Positions 25,968-33,969 of a DNA stretch of 35,334 nucleotides are shown here, piece by piece. The number at the start of each line of letters is the position of its first letter. Within the stretch, counting starts at the first letter, position 1. The position numbers were made by a program, and so were the translations under genes. The notes beneath the pieces were generated by a model. The model worked only from the letters and a program-made list of their open reading frames with translations. It was not told where the DNA came from and made no database searches. Source of the stretch: Actinomycetes bacterium (GTDB taxonomy: Bacteria > Actinomycetota > Acidimicrobiia > Acidimicrobiales > JAKAVM01); assembly GCA_021817065.1 (NCBI GenBank), contig JAKAWH010000022.1, forward strand, positions 1 to 35,334, read 5' to 3'.

Positions 25968-27009
25968 CGGAACCGCTCACCTGATCGGCGCCGGGGCGCT
26001 GCTGACGGTGGAACACCTGGTGGTCGAGTTCCCGGCTGGACCGGGACGCCGGGTGAAGGCGGTGTCCGACGTCAGCTTCGATGTGGCTCCAGGTGAGACT
26101 CTGGGCTTGGTGGGAGAGTCCGGATGCGGCAAGTCGACCACGGGGCGGGCAGTGATCCAATTGATAAGGCCGACATCGGGTAGCGTGAGGTTCCAGGGCA
26201 AGGAGTTGACCGGCTTGCGGGGAAAGAAGCTGAGGGAGGTGCGCCGGGGCATCCAGATGATCTTCCAGGACCCCATTTCGTCGTTGAATCCACGCCGCCA
26301 GGTGCGCGAGATCGTAGCCGAGCCCCTGGCGATCTGGAGCGACGAGGGCGGCGAAGAACGGCAGCGCAAAGTGCGCGAGATTTTCGACGCTGTGGGCCTC
26401 GACTACGAGGGTGCCGGATCCCGGCGGCCCCACGAGTTCTCCGGGGGGCAGTGCCAGCGAATTTCCATCGCCCGCGCCCTCATGGTGAACCCGCAGCTCC
26501 TCATTTGCGACGAACCGGTCTCGGCTCTGGACGTGTCGGTGCAGGCGCAGATCCTCAATCTCCTCCGCGACATGAAGTCTCGTTTCCGGCTGACCATGAT
26601 CTTCATCGCCCACGACCTGGCGGTGGTGAAGAACATCAGCGACCGGGTGGCAGTCATGTATCTCGGCAAGATGTGTGAGGTGTCGCCGGTGGAGGAGCTA
26701 TATATGCGGCCTGCCCACCCCTATACCGCAGCCCTGCTGGCTTCTATCCCCGAGCCGGACCCGAACGTGCCCCCGGTGGCGACCGAGAATCTCCTTGGAG
26801 GGGAGCTCCCCAGCCCGATCGACCCGCCGAGTGGATGCCGGTTCCGCACCCGCTGCCCGATCGCCCAGGACGTCTGTGCCGTCCACGAGCCCGAGATCCG
26901 GCAAGTGTCCGATGGCCACTTCGTTGCCTGCCATTTCCCTCGGATCTCTCCGATGACCATTGGGCGGGGAGCGCCTGCTGCGACCTGGGCGTCGCCGGTC
27001 ACCGGCTGA
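25957..27009 (+). CDS. Peptide ABC transporter ATP-binding protein (DppF/OppF family)
   Basis: GLVGESGCGKSTTGRAVIQLIRPTSGSV, EFSGGQCQRISIARAL, LLICDEPVSALDVSVQAQILNLL, PPSGCRFRTRCPIAQDVC; ATG at 25957 overlaps the upstream CDS by 11 nt. Confidence 0.93.
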   Translation: MAGSGTAHLIGAGALLTVEHLVVEFPAGPGRRVKAVSDVSFDVAPGETLGLVGESGCGKSTTGRAVIQLIRPTSGSVRFQGKELTGLRGKKLREVRRGIQMIFQDPISSLNPRRQVREIVAEPLAIWSDEGGEERQRKVREIFDAVGLDYEGAGSRRPHEFSGGQCQRISIARALMVNPQLLICDEPVSALDVSVQAQILNLLRDMKSRFRLTMIFIAHDLAVVKNISDRVAVMYLGKMCEVSPVEELYMRPAHPYTAALLASIPEPDPNVPPVATENLLGGELPSPIDPPSGCRFRTRCPIAQDVCAVHEPEIRQVSDGHFVACHFPRISPMTIGRGAPAATWASPVTG

Positions 27010-27103
27010 ACTCTGCGAGGCGGGCCGACCGAAATCCCGACTATGAAGGTGGTCGGCTCGGCGGGCCGGAATGCCCTCCTCACGGAATGGGCGGTGGATG
27101 GGT

Positions 27104-27112
27104 TGGTATAAT
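27104..27112 (+). promoter_or_regulatory. Extended -10 promoter element (TGG-TATAAT)
   Basis: tggTATAAT about 44 nt upstream of the antitoxin ATG; consensus extended -10, no convincing -35. Confidence 0.6.
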
Positions 27113-27131
27113 TGATGGAGCTTTGGGCCCC

Positions 27132-27164
27132 AGATCTCATGGTATTGTCAATACCATGAGATCT
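27132..27164. promoter_or_regulatory. 15-bp perfect inverted repeat spanning the antitoxin start codon (putative operator)
   Basis: AGATCTCATGGTATT (27132-27146) GTC AATACCATGAGATCT (27150-27164); the start ATG (27156-27158) is inside the right arm. Confidence 0.85.
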
Positions 27165-27422
27165 ACCATTGATCGAGCGGGGCGGATTGTCGTACCGAAA
27201 TCCATCCGAGAGCGACTTCACCTGAGGGGAGGGGAGACAGTCGACCTGGAGGAGCACGACGGGGTGATCGAGATCAGACCGGCTGTCGCCGACATCGAGG
27301 TGGTGGAGACCGGCGAGGGGCCGGTGTTTCACGCGGTGCAGCGAGATCATGAACTCACCATTGACCTGGTTCGGAACACGGTCGAGGTACTTCGCAACGA
27401 GCGCCCGCCGTTCCGAACATGA
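27156..27422 (+). CDS. AbrB/MazE-like DNA-binding antitoxin (VapB-type)
   Basis: MRSTIDRAGRIVVPKSIRERLHLRGGETVDLEEHDGVIEIRP is a SpoVT/AbrB swapped-hairpin N-terminus. Confidence 0.9.
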   Translation: MRSTIDRAGRIVVPKSIRERLHLRGGETVDLEEHDGVIEIRPAVADIEVVETGEGPVFHAVQRDHELTIDLVRNTVEVLRNERPPFRT

Positions 27423-27832
27423 CAGTGGAGGCGCTGGACACCAGTGTCGCGGTTGCTGCCCTGGCCGACTGGCACCCGGACCATGAGGTGTGCCGGTCTG
27501 CCGGGTCGGGCGCGGGGATTCCCGTACACGCATTGTTCGAGACCTATTCCTGCCTGACCCGTCTACCGCCTGGGCACCGGGTCGATCCGGTGTCAGCAGG
27601 AGCTGTCCTGACTCGTTGGTTTCCGGCAGGGGCCATCTTGGAACCGCCTCAGGGCTCAGGAGCGGCGTTCTTTGCCAGGCTGATCGAAACTGGAATCAGA
27701 GGTGGGGCTACTTACGATGCGCTGGTAGCACTTACCGCCGATGCTCATGATGCCCAGTTGATGACCCTGGATCGCCGTGCGATTCCGACCTACGAACGAC
27801 TAGGGATTCGTTTCCGGCTTCTGGCCGGCTGA
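27419..27832 (+). CDS. PIN-domain toxin (VapC-type ribonuclease)
   Basis: MTVEALDTSVAVAALADWHPDHEV...HALFETYSCLTRLP...GIRGGATYDALVALTADAHDAQLMTLDRRAIPTYERLGI; conserved acidic PIN residues; 4-nt ATGA overlap with the antitoxin. Confidence 0.9.
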   Translation: MTVEALDTSVAVAALADWHPDHEVCRSAGSGAGIPVHALFETYSCLTRLPPGHRVDPVSAGAVLTRWFPAGAILEPPQGSGAAFFARLIETGIRGGATYDALVALTADAHDAQLMTLDRRAIPTYERLGIRFRLLAG

Positions 27833-30800
27833 CCGGCGTGCGGGTGGCGTCGACGACTACATAGGCGATGAGGGCCATCACTGCCAGCCATCCCAGGCTA
27901 TTGCCGGCCTGGAAGTGGGTAGCCCAGCCAAAGAGAGCATGCCAGTGGTACGCGGCTTCCTCCGCGGCGTAATAGACGCCGGTAGCGAGTAGAAGGACCG
28001 GACCGGCTGCCGCAAGGAGAATCCGTATCGGCCGAAGATAGCATCCTGCCGCGACCAGGAGAGCGGCGGGAAGTGCAAGGAGGGGGCTCACGAATACACC
28101 GGAAACCGCGGCCATGAGAAGGGACGCAATGGCCGCCCTGCGCCGCAGCCCTGAAATGCCGCGGGGCGGAGCTGACGAGCGGATCCGGGCCCTGTCTCCA
28201 GTACGCTGCCGGATCGCCAACCCGATGCACAGGAGCAATGCCAGTGCCGAGAAGACCAGTGCCGGAAGCACCCAGCGCTGAGGGGTCCAGGCGATCGAGA
28301 CGGTCAGGGGACCCTGCCCGGCTGGGGGGCGTACCTGCCAGCCGTTGGACATGCCGTCGATCAGGGTGGGCGCTCCGAGGTCGATGTGCGCAGGCCGCGT
28401 GCCGATCGCGGTGATGGTGGCGTGCCAGCCAGAATTCAGGCTCTGGCCCAGCACCAGCCAAAAGGGGGCGGTGGGGTGTTCGAGCCGTAGTCGGTAGGAG
28501 GTGTCGGTCCGGGAGACTACATGCACGGCGGGGGAGGAACCCGGGGTGGGTGAGGGCAGGCGGAAGTCCGAGGTGAGCGGCATCGGGTGACCGCCTGCAG
28601 CCGAGGACATTTCCAGAGTGTTGAGGTTGATTCCCACCTGCCAGCGCGATCCGTCCCCGGTTGTGAGGAGGTGGGTTCCGGCTCCCAATTCGATGCCGTT
28701 CGCATCGGGACCGCAGCCTCGGACAGACAGCGAAGTACCCGTCTCCGATGCTGCCACCTGGTTGGTGCCGGTGACCTGGAGGGAGACAGGGTGGCCGTCG
28801 ATGGAGAGCAGGTTGGAACGGCACACCCCGGGAAAAAGGGAGGGCACGGGCGGAACGGTGGAACCTGGGATGCCCAGCTCTGCGATCCCCACCGGTTCGG
28901 TGACCGGTCGCCCGGAATAGTAGTCAATGTTGTTGACTGGACGAACGGCCTGGATGGTGAGGCGTAACCAATCACCGGTAAGAGGGGCGAAAGTGAGGGG
29001 CACGGTGGCGGTGGCATTCTCATCCCGGGAGTCAACGATGCCTGGCAGCGTAAGGAGATCGGATCCGCTGGCCGACGACAGGGTGATCCGGGTGGGCACC
29101 GAATGGCGGCCGTCAGCCACCACTTGGAGGTTCAGGTGGGAAAAGCTTCGGGTGGAGGGGAAGTTCGCCTGGATCCACCCACCCGCTTGGGGACCAATTC
29201 CGGGCATCCAGGCAGTAGATGGATTCCCGTCGAGTGCCATCGAGGCGCGCGCATTCAGGTCCCCGGGCAAGCGGCCCGAGGACGACATCACGATCCCGCT
29301 GCCGTCGGACCCCGGACGTCCCAGTAGCTGATCGATGGTCTGGTCGGGGATGAGGGCCGAGATCCGGGCGGTTCCCGAGAGGGAGAAGCTTCGTGCGGTG
29401 GGAAGAGTGAACTGGCGGGACATCGAGAGCTCCGGGTCGGTGCGGGGTGGGACCGGCGGAGCCTGGCGGCGGTTGAAGGACAGGACGAGCGGATGGGAGA
29501 GGGAGGAGGCACCGGTAGCCTGCAGGAGGTCGGTGGGCATCCGGATCACCCGGTGCATGGTGACTCCGGGGATGCCGATCTCGGCGAAGCCCACTCCCGA
29601 TACCCCGGCGAAATACTTTTCGTGGAGGAGGTTGATGCGGTCGATCCGCACCTCCAAGGTGGAAAAAGTCCTCCGGGAAAAGCTCACTCGCTGTCCTGCA
29701 GGGGTACGCGACGCTTCCCCCAGAGTGGCGGTAACCGAGTTGGTCTTCGAACCATGCCCGTTGCCGAAAGTGATGGTAATGCGGGTGATGAAACGGTCGC
29801 GGGGGCCTTGTAGCGGCTGCACGAACACCAGGTGGTCTGTAGTGACCTGCTGGTCCAGGATTGCTCGGATACGTGCTCCGACAGGGTTGCCGAAGGCACC
29901 GGTGGTCCAGACCGTGCTGGGATTTCCGTCGAAAGCGTTGGTAGGGCGGTTCTCTGGGACGAAGGAGATCGGGTTCCCGTAGCTGGTGGCCACTACTTGG
30001 CGAATACCGTGGAGCTGGGCGACTGTCTGGTCTGCGGTCTTCTCTCCGGGGAAGAGGGGGAGGGAATGGGCGGTGTAATCCTTCACCAGCACCGGTTCGC
30101 CGGGCACCTGGATGTAGCCGACGTTCTCACGGACGCTTCCCCAGCGTTCCTGGGCGAGGTAGTTGGTGTCGGTTACCACCAGCTCTGCACCCTCGTGGAG
30201 GATCTTCTTGAGAGCGGCACCGTTGTGGGCAAAGGTCGCAGAGTAGAAGATAGTCGGGTTGCGATCCAGGAGGCCGGCACCGGCGGCGGCTACCATTCCG
30301 GCTCCGTCGCCGTCCAGGACAATGGGGCGCGTGGCCGGTTCCGTCCTGACAATGGGACGGGTGTGAGACACCGGGAACACCGCCAGGGGGGGAGGCCACG
30401 GGGCGGAAGGCGAGGTGGCCAGAGCAGTTTCGTCGACCAGAGGGTAGGGGGAGGGCTTGGCCGGCTGGGGTTTGCCGAAGGGGATTGGCCCGGACAGGCC
30501 GGGAGGCGGAGGGTCGAAGAGAGACCAGGTTTGCACCGGACGGGGGGTATTGAATCTCTCGTAGGCGAGATCGGATCGCAGGACGATATCGCCGGCACTC
30601 ATGAGCCGGGCAATGGGTGCGAGGCTGAGAGGGTTGAAGGTGTCCTCCTGAATGGTCTCGTCGAGGGCGTTGAGGAGGTCGGCCGATGCTGCAGACCCGT
30701 AGGGCACTTGCTCACGGGCGACGAAGGGACGGGTGAGGAGGGCGGGGTCCACCGGGTCGATAGTGGTCCCCCATGTGTAGTAAGCGAAGTCGTCGCCGGG

Positions 30801-32216
30801 TTCGTCGAGCACCCGGGTAGAGGTGCGGTGGGTATTGAGGTAGTCGGCCTCCTGGTGATAGTAGGAAGGCAGGTGGGACGGAAAGAGAAGGTTGGTTCCA
30901 ATGAGCGATCCTGTCCAGAGGGAGGGGAGAGTAGCCGCGGCTCCTCCCGCCAACACCACCCCGATCATCGCCGCACCCACGCGATGACGAACCCACACGG
31001 CCTCGATCCCGGCGGCGGTCAATCCGGCCAGGCCCAGGAGGATGAGAGGAACCGCCCGGTTGTCGCTTCGGAGTGCCAGACCGGCGATCCCGGTCGACTG
31101 GAAGGTCTTCAGCGCTGCGCCGAAGGGCGTCGAGTGGCGGAAGGGATAGGCGCCGACCGAGAGCACCACCCCTGCTAGGACGAGGAACGCGCAGTATGCC
31201 TTGTACCGCCATCGGGAGAGCATCCCGATGCCCATCTGGACGGCGGGGAGGGCGAAGCCGACAAGAAGGTACCAGATAGACGCCATGTACGGAGGGGCAG
31301 CCTGGACGTAGTGGTCGATCTGGTCCTCGCCGTAGAAATACCAGTAGCCCAAGCCGCGCAACACCTCGGACGATAGAGAGGTGAGGGTGACGGTGGGGAT
31401 TGACTCGGTGTACACGACGATGTTGAGGGCGTAGGAGAATTCGATGATCAGCCCGACGATCCACCACAGGGAGACCGCAATGGAGAGGACCGCGATCCGC
31501 AGGACCGCCCGTAGTGCATCGCCCCACGAGCATTCCCTGGCGACCCGAACCGCGTAGGGGACTAGCAGGAGCGGAGCGAATCCCGCATAGATTAGGGAGG
31601 TGGCGTTCACCGTCCCAGTGACCGCCACAACCAGAGCGAACAGCGCCGGGTAGCGCCAGCCGCCTCGTCGCAGGGCAAGGAGGGTGAAGCCCACCAGCCA
31701 GCCGATCCCCGCCCAGGGCAGAAGGAGGGCTGACAGGCGCGCTGAGTACGAGAGTACGTAAGGCGAGACCATGAAAGCGAAGGCGGCGACCGGACGCCCC
31801 GGGCCACCCAGCCCAAGGTGGCGGAAGAGGAAGAGCACCCCGGAGCCCGCTGCGAAGAAGATGCCCGCCAGCCAGAGGCGCTGGCCGACCCACATCGGGA
31901 TGCCCAGGTGCTGTACCAGCCAGTAATAGGGCCCCATCGGGAAGAGGTAACCGATGTACTGGTGGGTGACCGTTCCGTTGCCGACGAAAGAGTCCCACAT
32001 GGAGAGCGCCTGGCGCATGACCCCGGCAGGATTGATATAGAGGTAGCTCTTGGTGTCGGCGGCGAGCTTTCCGGGGTGGGTGGCGAGGAGGGGTACCAGG
32101 GCACCTAAGGCGAGGACCAAGTGGAGGGCCCACTCGCGAGCTCGATTTCTGCCCAGGCGGGCTGGTGGTGAGGTAATGGGTCGGGAGCGGGCGCCGGGAA
32201 GCGTGTAGGACTGCAA
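27732..32216 (-). CDS. aftD: AftD-like alpha-(1->3)-arabinofuranosyltransferase family protein (GT-C membrane domain plus discoidin-like repeats)
   Basis: 1494 aa; ADTKSYLYINPAGVMRQALSMWDSFVGNGTVTHQYIGYLFPMGPYYWLVQHLGIPMWVGQRLWLAG resembles the AftD N-terminus; two F5/8C-like segments (NAFDGNPSTVWTTG, MALDGNPSTAWMPG); C-terminal TM helices. Confidence 0.82.
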   Translation of the reverse strand: MQSYTLPGARSRPITSPPARLGRNRAREWALHLVLALGALVPLLATHPGKLAADTKSYLYINPAGVMRQALSMWDSFVGNGTVTHQYIGYLFPMGPYYWLVQHLGIPMWVGQRLWLAGIFFAAGSGVLFLFRHLGLGGPGRPVAAFAFMVSPYVLSYSARLSALLLPWAGIGWLVGFTLLALRRGGWRYPALFALVVAVTGTVNATSLIYAGFAPLLLVPYAVRVARECSWGDALRAVLRIAVLSIAVSLWWIVGLIIEFSYALNIVVYTESIPTVTLTSLSSEVLRGLGYWYFYGEDQIDHYVQAAPPYMASIWYLLVGFALPAVQMGIGMLSRWRYKAYCAFLVLAGVVLSVGAYPFRHSTPFGAALKTFQSTGIAGLALRSDNRAVPLILLGLAGLTAAGIEAVWVRHRVGAAMIGVVLAGGAAATLPSLWTGSLIGTNLLFPSHLPSYYHQEADYLNTHRTSTRVLDEPGDDFAYYTWGTTIDPVDPALLTRPFVAREQVPYGSAASADLLNALDETIQEDTFNPLSLAPIARLMSAGDIVLRSDLAYERFNTPRPVQTWSLFDPPPPGLSGPIPFGKPQPAKPSPYPLVDETALATSPSAPWPPPLAVFPVSHTRPIVRTEPATRPIVLDGDGAGMVAAAGAGLLDRNPTIFYSATFAHNGAALKKILHEGAELVVTDTNYLAQERWGSVRENVGYIQVPGEPVLVKDYTAHSLPLFPGEKTADQTVAQLHGIRQVVATSYGNPISFVPENRPTNAFDGNPSTVWTTGAFGNPVGARIRAILDQQVTTDHLVFVQPLQGPRDRFITRITITFGNGHGSKTNSVTATLGEASRTPAGQRVSFSRRTFSTLEVRIDRINLLHEKYFAGVSGVGFAEIGIPGVTMHRVIRMPTDLLQATGASSLSHPLVLSFNRRQAPPVPPRTDPELSMSRQFTLPTARSFSLSGTARISALIPDQTIDQLLGRPGSDGSGIVMSSSGRLPGDLNARASMALDGNPSTAWMPGIGPQAGGWIQANFPSTRSFSHLNLQVVADGRHSVPTRITLSSASGSDLLTLPGIVDSRDENATATVPLTFAPLTGDWLRLTIQAVRPVNNIDYYSGRPVTEPVGIAELGIPGSTVPPVPSLFPGVCRSNLLSIDGHPVSLQVTGTNQVAASETGTSLSVRGCGPDANGIELGAGTHLLTTGDGSRWQVGINLNTLEMSSAAGGHPMPLTSDFRLPSPTPGSSPAVHVVSRTDTSYRLRLEHPTAPFWLVLGQSLNSGWHATITAIGTRPAHIDLGAPTLIDGMSNGWQVRPPAGQGPLTVSIAWTPQRWVLPALVFSALALLLCIGLAIRQRTGDRARIRSSAPPRGISGLRRRAAIASLLMAAVSGVFVSPLLALPAALLVAAGCYLRPIRILLAAAGPVLLLATGVYYAAEEAAYHWHALFGWATHFQAGNSLGWLAVMALIAYVVVDATRTPVSRPEAGNESLVVRRSESHGDPGSSTGHHEHRR

Positions 32217-32243
32217 GGGAGAAGGAATAGCATCGTCAGCACC

Positions 32244-33170
32244 GTGACCGCCATTGACCCTTCTCTGGACGCACCCCCGGGTGGGCAGAATGCCTGCACT
32301 CTCGACGTTCCTCTTGACCGGCCTGCCCGCTCCGAAGAGCGGTCGGGCGAGTCACCCTACCTGCCGGGGGTAGCTACCCCCCGACTGACCGGGGAGCGTC
32401 CCACCCCGGGCGCCACCCCCGACTCGCTGCTCGCATTGCACGCTGCCGGCTACCGGGAGGTGGGGTTGCGTCTCGGGCGAGGACGTGTCCTCGACGCGGG
32501 CTGCGGCCTTGGCTTCGAATCGGTGAGTTTCGCCGGCGAGGGGCGGCGCGTGGTGGGGGTCGACTACGACCCGGGAGCGGCCGCCCAGGCTCAACACCGG
32601 TGGGAGGGCGCGGGTTTGACTGCAGCCTGTATGGACGCCGCTCGGTTGGGTCTATCAGAGGGAAGTATCGATTGGGCGTGCTCCTCCCACCTTATCGAGC
32701 ATTTCGATCGTCCCGAGACCCACGTGTCTGAGATCGCGCGGGTGCTCGCCCCGTCGGGAACCGCGTTCTTCCTGTGTCCCAACGCGCCTGCGGATTTCGA
32801 GAACCCTTTCCACGTGGTGGCGTTCGAGGCGGCAGACCTTGCCGGATTGCTGGGACAGTTCTTCGAGTCGGTATGGGTGGGAGGGCTGGACGGCAACCCC
32901 GCTGTGAAGCAGGACATCGGGCGCCGCCGGGTGAAGGCCCGCCGGGTGCTTGCTCTCGATGTACTCGGGTTGCGCCGTCGCCTGCCCCGGAGCTGGTACA
33001 TCTCCGCGTACACCAAGGTCCTTCCCCTGGCGTACCGTCTCATCGCGCGCGGGGATGCCGGGGGAGCGACCGGTATATCCGATAATGATTTCTTCGTGAC
33101 CGACCAGGTTGACTCGACCACCCTGGTGCTCTTCGCCATCGTGTCCAATCCGCGACGCATGGGAAGATGA
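32244..33170 (+). CDS. Class I SAM-dependent methyltransferase
   Basis: LGRGRVLDAGCGLGFESVSFAGEGRRVVGVDYDPGAAAQA...SIDWACSSHLIEHFDRPETHVSEIARVLAPSGTAFFLCPN; GTG start. Confidence 0.88.
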   Translation: MTAIDPSLDAPPGGQNACTLDVPLDRPARSEERSGESPYLPGVATPRLTGERPTPGATPDSLLALHAAGYREVGLRLGRGRVLDAGCGLGFESVSFAGEGRRVVGVDYDPGAAAQAQHRWEGAGLTAACMDAARLGLSEGSIDWACSSHLIEHFDRPETHVSEIARVLAPSGTAFFLCPNAPADFENPFHVVAFEAADLAGLLGQFFESVWVGGLDGNPAVKQDIGRRRVKARRVLALDVLGLRRRLPRSWYISAYTKVLPLAYRLIARGDAGGATGISDNDFFVTDQVDSTTLVLFAIVSNPRRMGR

Positions 33171-33173
33171 CCG

Positions 33174-33224
33174 ATGCTGGTAATCGGCCTAGAGGCCGCT
33201 TCTTATGCCTGGAGCCGTGCCTGA
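33174..33224 (+). other. Putative minicistron 1 (MLVIGLEAASYAWSRA-stop)
   Basis: ATG to TGA within repeat copy 1; GGGAAG 7 nt upstream as possible SD; the stop overlaps the next ATG as TGATG. Confidence 0.45.
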
Positions 33225-33274
33225 TGCTGGTAATCGGCCTAGAGGCCGCTTCTTATGCCTGGAGCCGTGCCTGA
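33224..33274 (+). other. Putative minicistron 2 (identical peptide), overlapping the coaE ATG as TGATG
   Basis: Second repeat copy; GGAG 9 nt upstream of each downstream ATG. Confidence 0.45.
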
Positions 33275-33936
33275 TGCTGGTAATCGGCCTCACCGGGGGG
33301 ATCGGCTCGGGCAAATCGGAGGTGGCCCGCTTGCTGGCTGCCTACGGCGCCGAGGTAATCGATGCAGATCTGATGGCGCGTCGGGCGGTTGAGCCGGGAA
33401 CCGATGCCCACGCAGCCATCGTGAACCGGTTCGGGGTGAAGGTGCTCGCAGCCGACCGCACTCTCGACCGCCAGAAGATGGCCGACGTGGCTTTTCACGA
33501 CCCAGCCGCGCTGGCAGACCTCAACGCGATAACCCATCCGGCAGTGGGCGCGCTCATCGCGTCCCGGATGGGGGAGGTGGCAGCCTCAGAGGGAGGGGGA
33601 GGCACTGAGAAGGTGGTGGTACTGGAGATCCCACTCCTAACTGCAGCTACCCGTGAGCGCTACCCGATGGAGGCGGTCGTGGTGGTCGACGCTCCCGACG
33701 AGCTACGCCTGTCTCGGCTGGTCATGTCCCGGAAGATGAACATTCTGGATGCCCGTGCCCGGATGGCTGCCCAGATCGGGCGGGAGGAGCGGCTGGGGCT
33801 GGCCGACTTCGTGGTGGACAATTCCGGAGACCGGGAGGCACTGGCCATCGAGGTGGATCGAGCTTGGGAGTGGATCGGAACCCTGCGGGGACAGCAGCCG
33901 GGTGAGCGACCGGCTTCTCGAACTGGATTCTCCTGA
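33274..33936 (+). CDS. coaE: Dephospho-CoA kinase
   Basis: MLVIGLTGGIGSGKSEVARLLAAYGAEVIDADLMARRAVEPGT...FHDPAALADLNAITHPAV; canonical P-loop and CoaE order; sits between rpsA and uvrB as in mycobacteria. Confidence 0.95.
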   Translation: MLVIGLTGGIGSGKSEVARLLAAYGAEVIDADLMARRAVEPGTDAHAAIVNRFGVKVLAADRTLDRQKMADVAFHDPAALADLNAITHPAVGALIASRMGEVAASEGGGGTEKVVVLEIPLLTAATRERYPMEAVVVVDAPDELRLSRLVMSRKMNILDARARMAAQIGREERLGLADFVVDNSGDREALAIEVDRAWEWIGTLRGQQPGERPASRTGFS

Positions 33937-33969
33937 TGAGCCTGCGGGGGGCAAGGCGAGGGATGGCCG

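Larger units (their letters stand above)
33173..33290 (+). repeat. 50-bp perfect tandem repeat, 2.36 copies, ending in the 5' end of coaE
   Basis: gatgctggtaatcggcctagaggccgcttcttatgcctggagccgtgcct at 33173-33222 and 33223-33272, then gatgctggtaatcggcct at 33273-33290. Confidence 0.97.

Noticed and set aside
27010-27100. Possible terminator after the ABC operon (GCCGACC...GGTCGGC)
   Set aside because: 7-bp arms with a long loop and no T-run; too weak to call.
29832-31178. 448-aa plus-strand ORF antisense to aftD
   Set aside because: Composition bias and no domain; overlaps a well-supported CDS.
30712-32133. 473-aa minus-strand ORF in another frame of aftD
   Set aside because: Pro/Arg-rich low-complexity composition typical of GC-driven shadow ORFs; the AftD frame is convincing.
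33173-33290. CRISPR-like repeat
   Set aside because: Head-to-tail tandem repeat with no spacers and only 2.36 copies.
33205-33936. Longer coaE start giving MPGAVPDAGNRPRGRFLCLEPCLMLVIGLTGG
   Set aside because: The extension is created by the 50-bp repeat in another frame; CoaE proteins canonically begin near LVIGLTGGIGSGKS, so 33274 is preferred.
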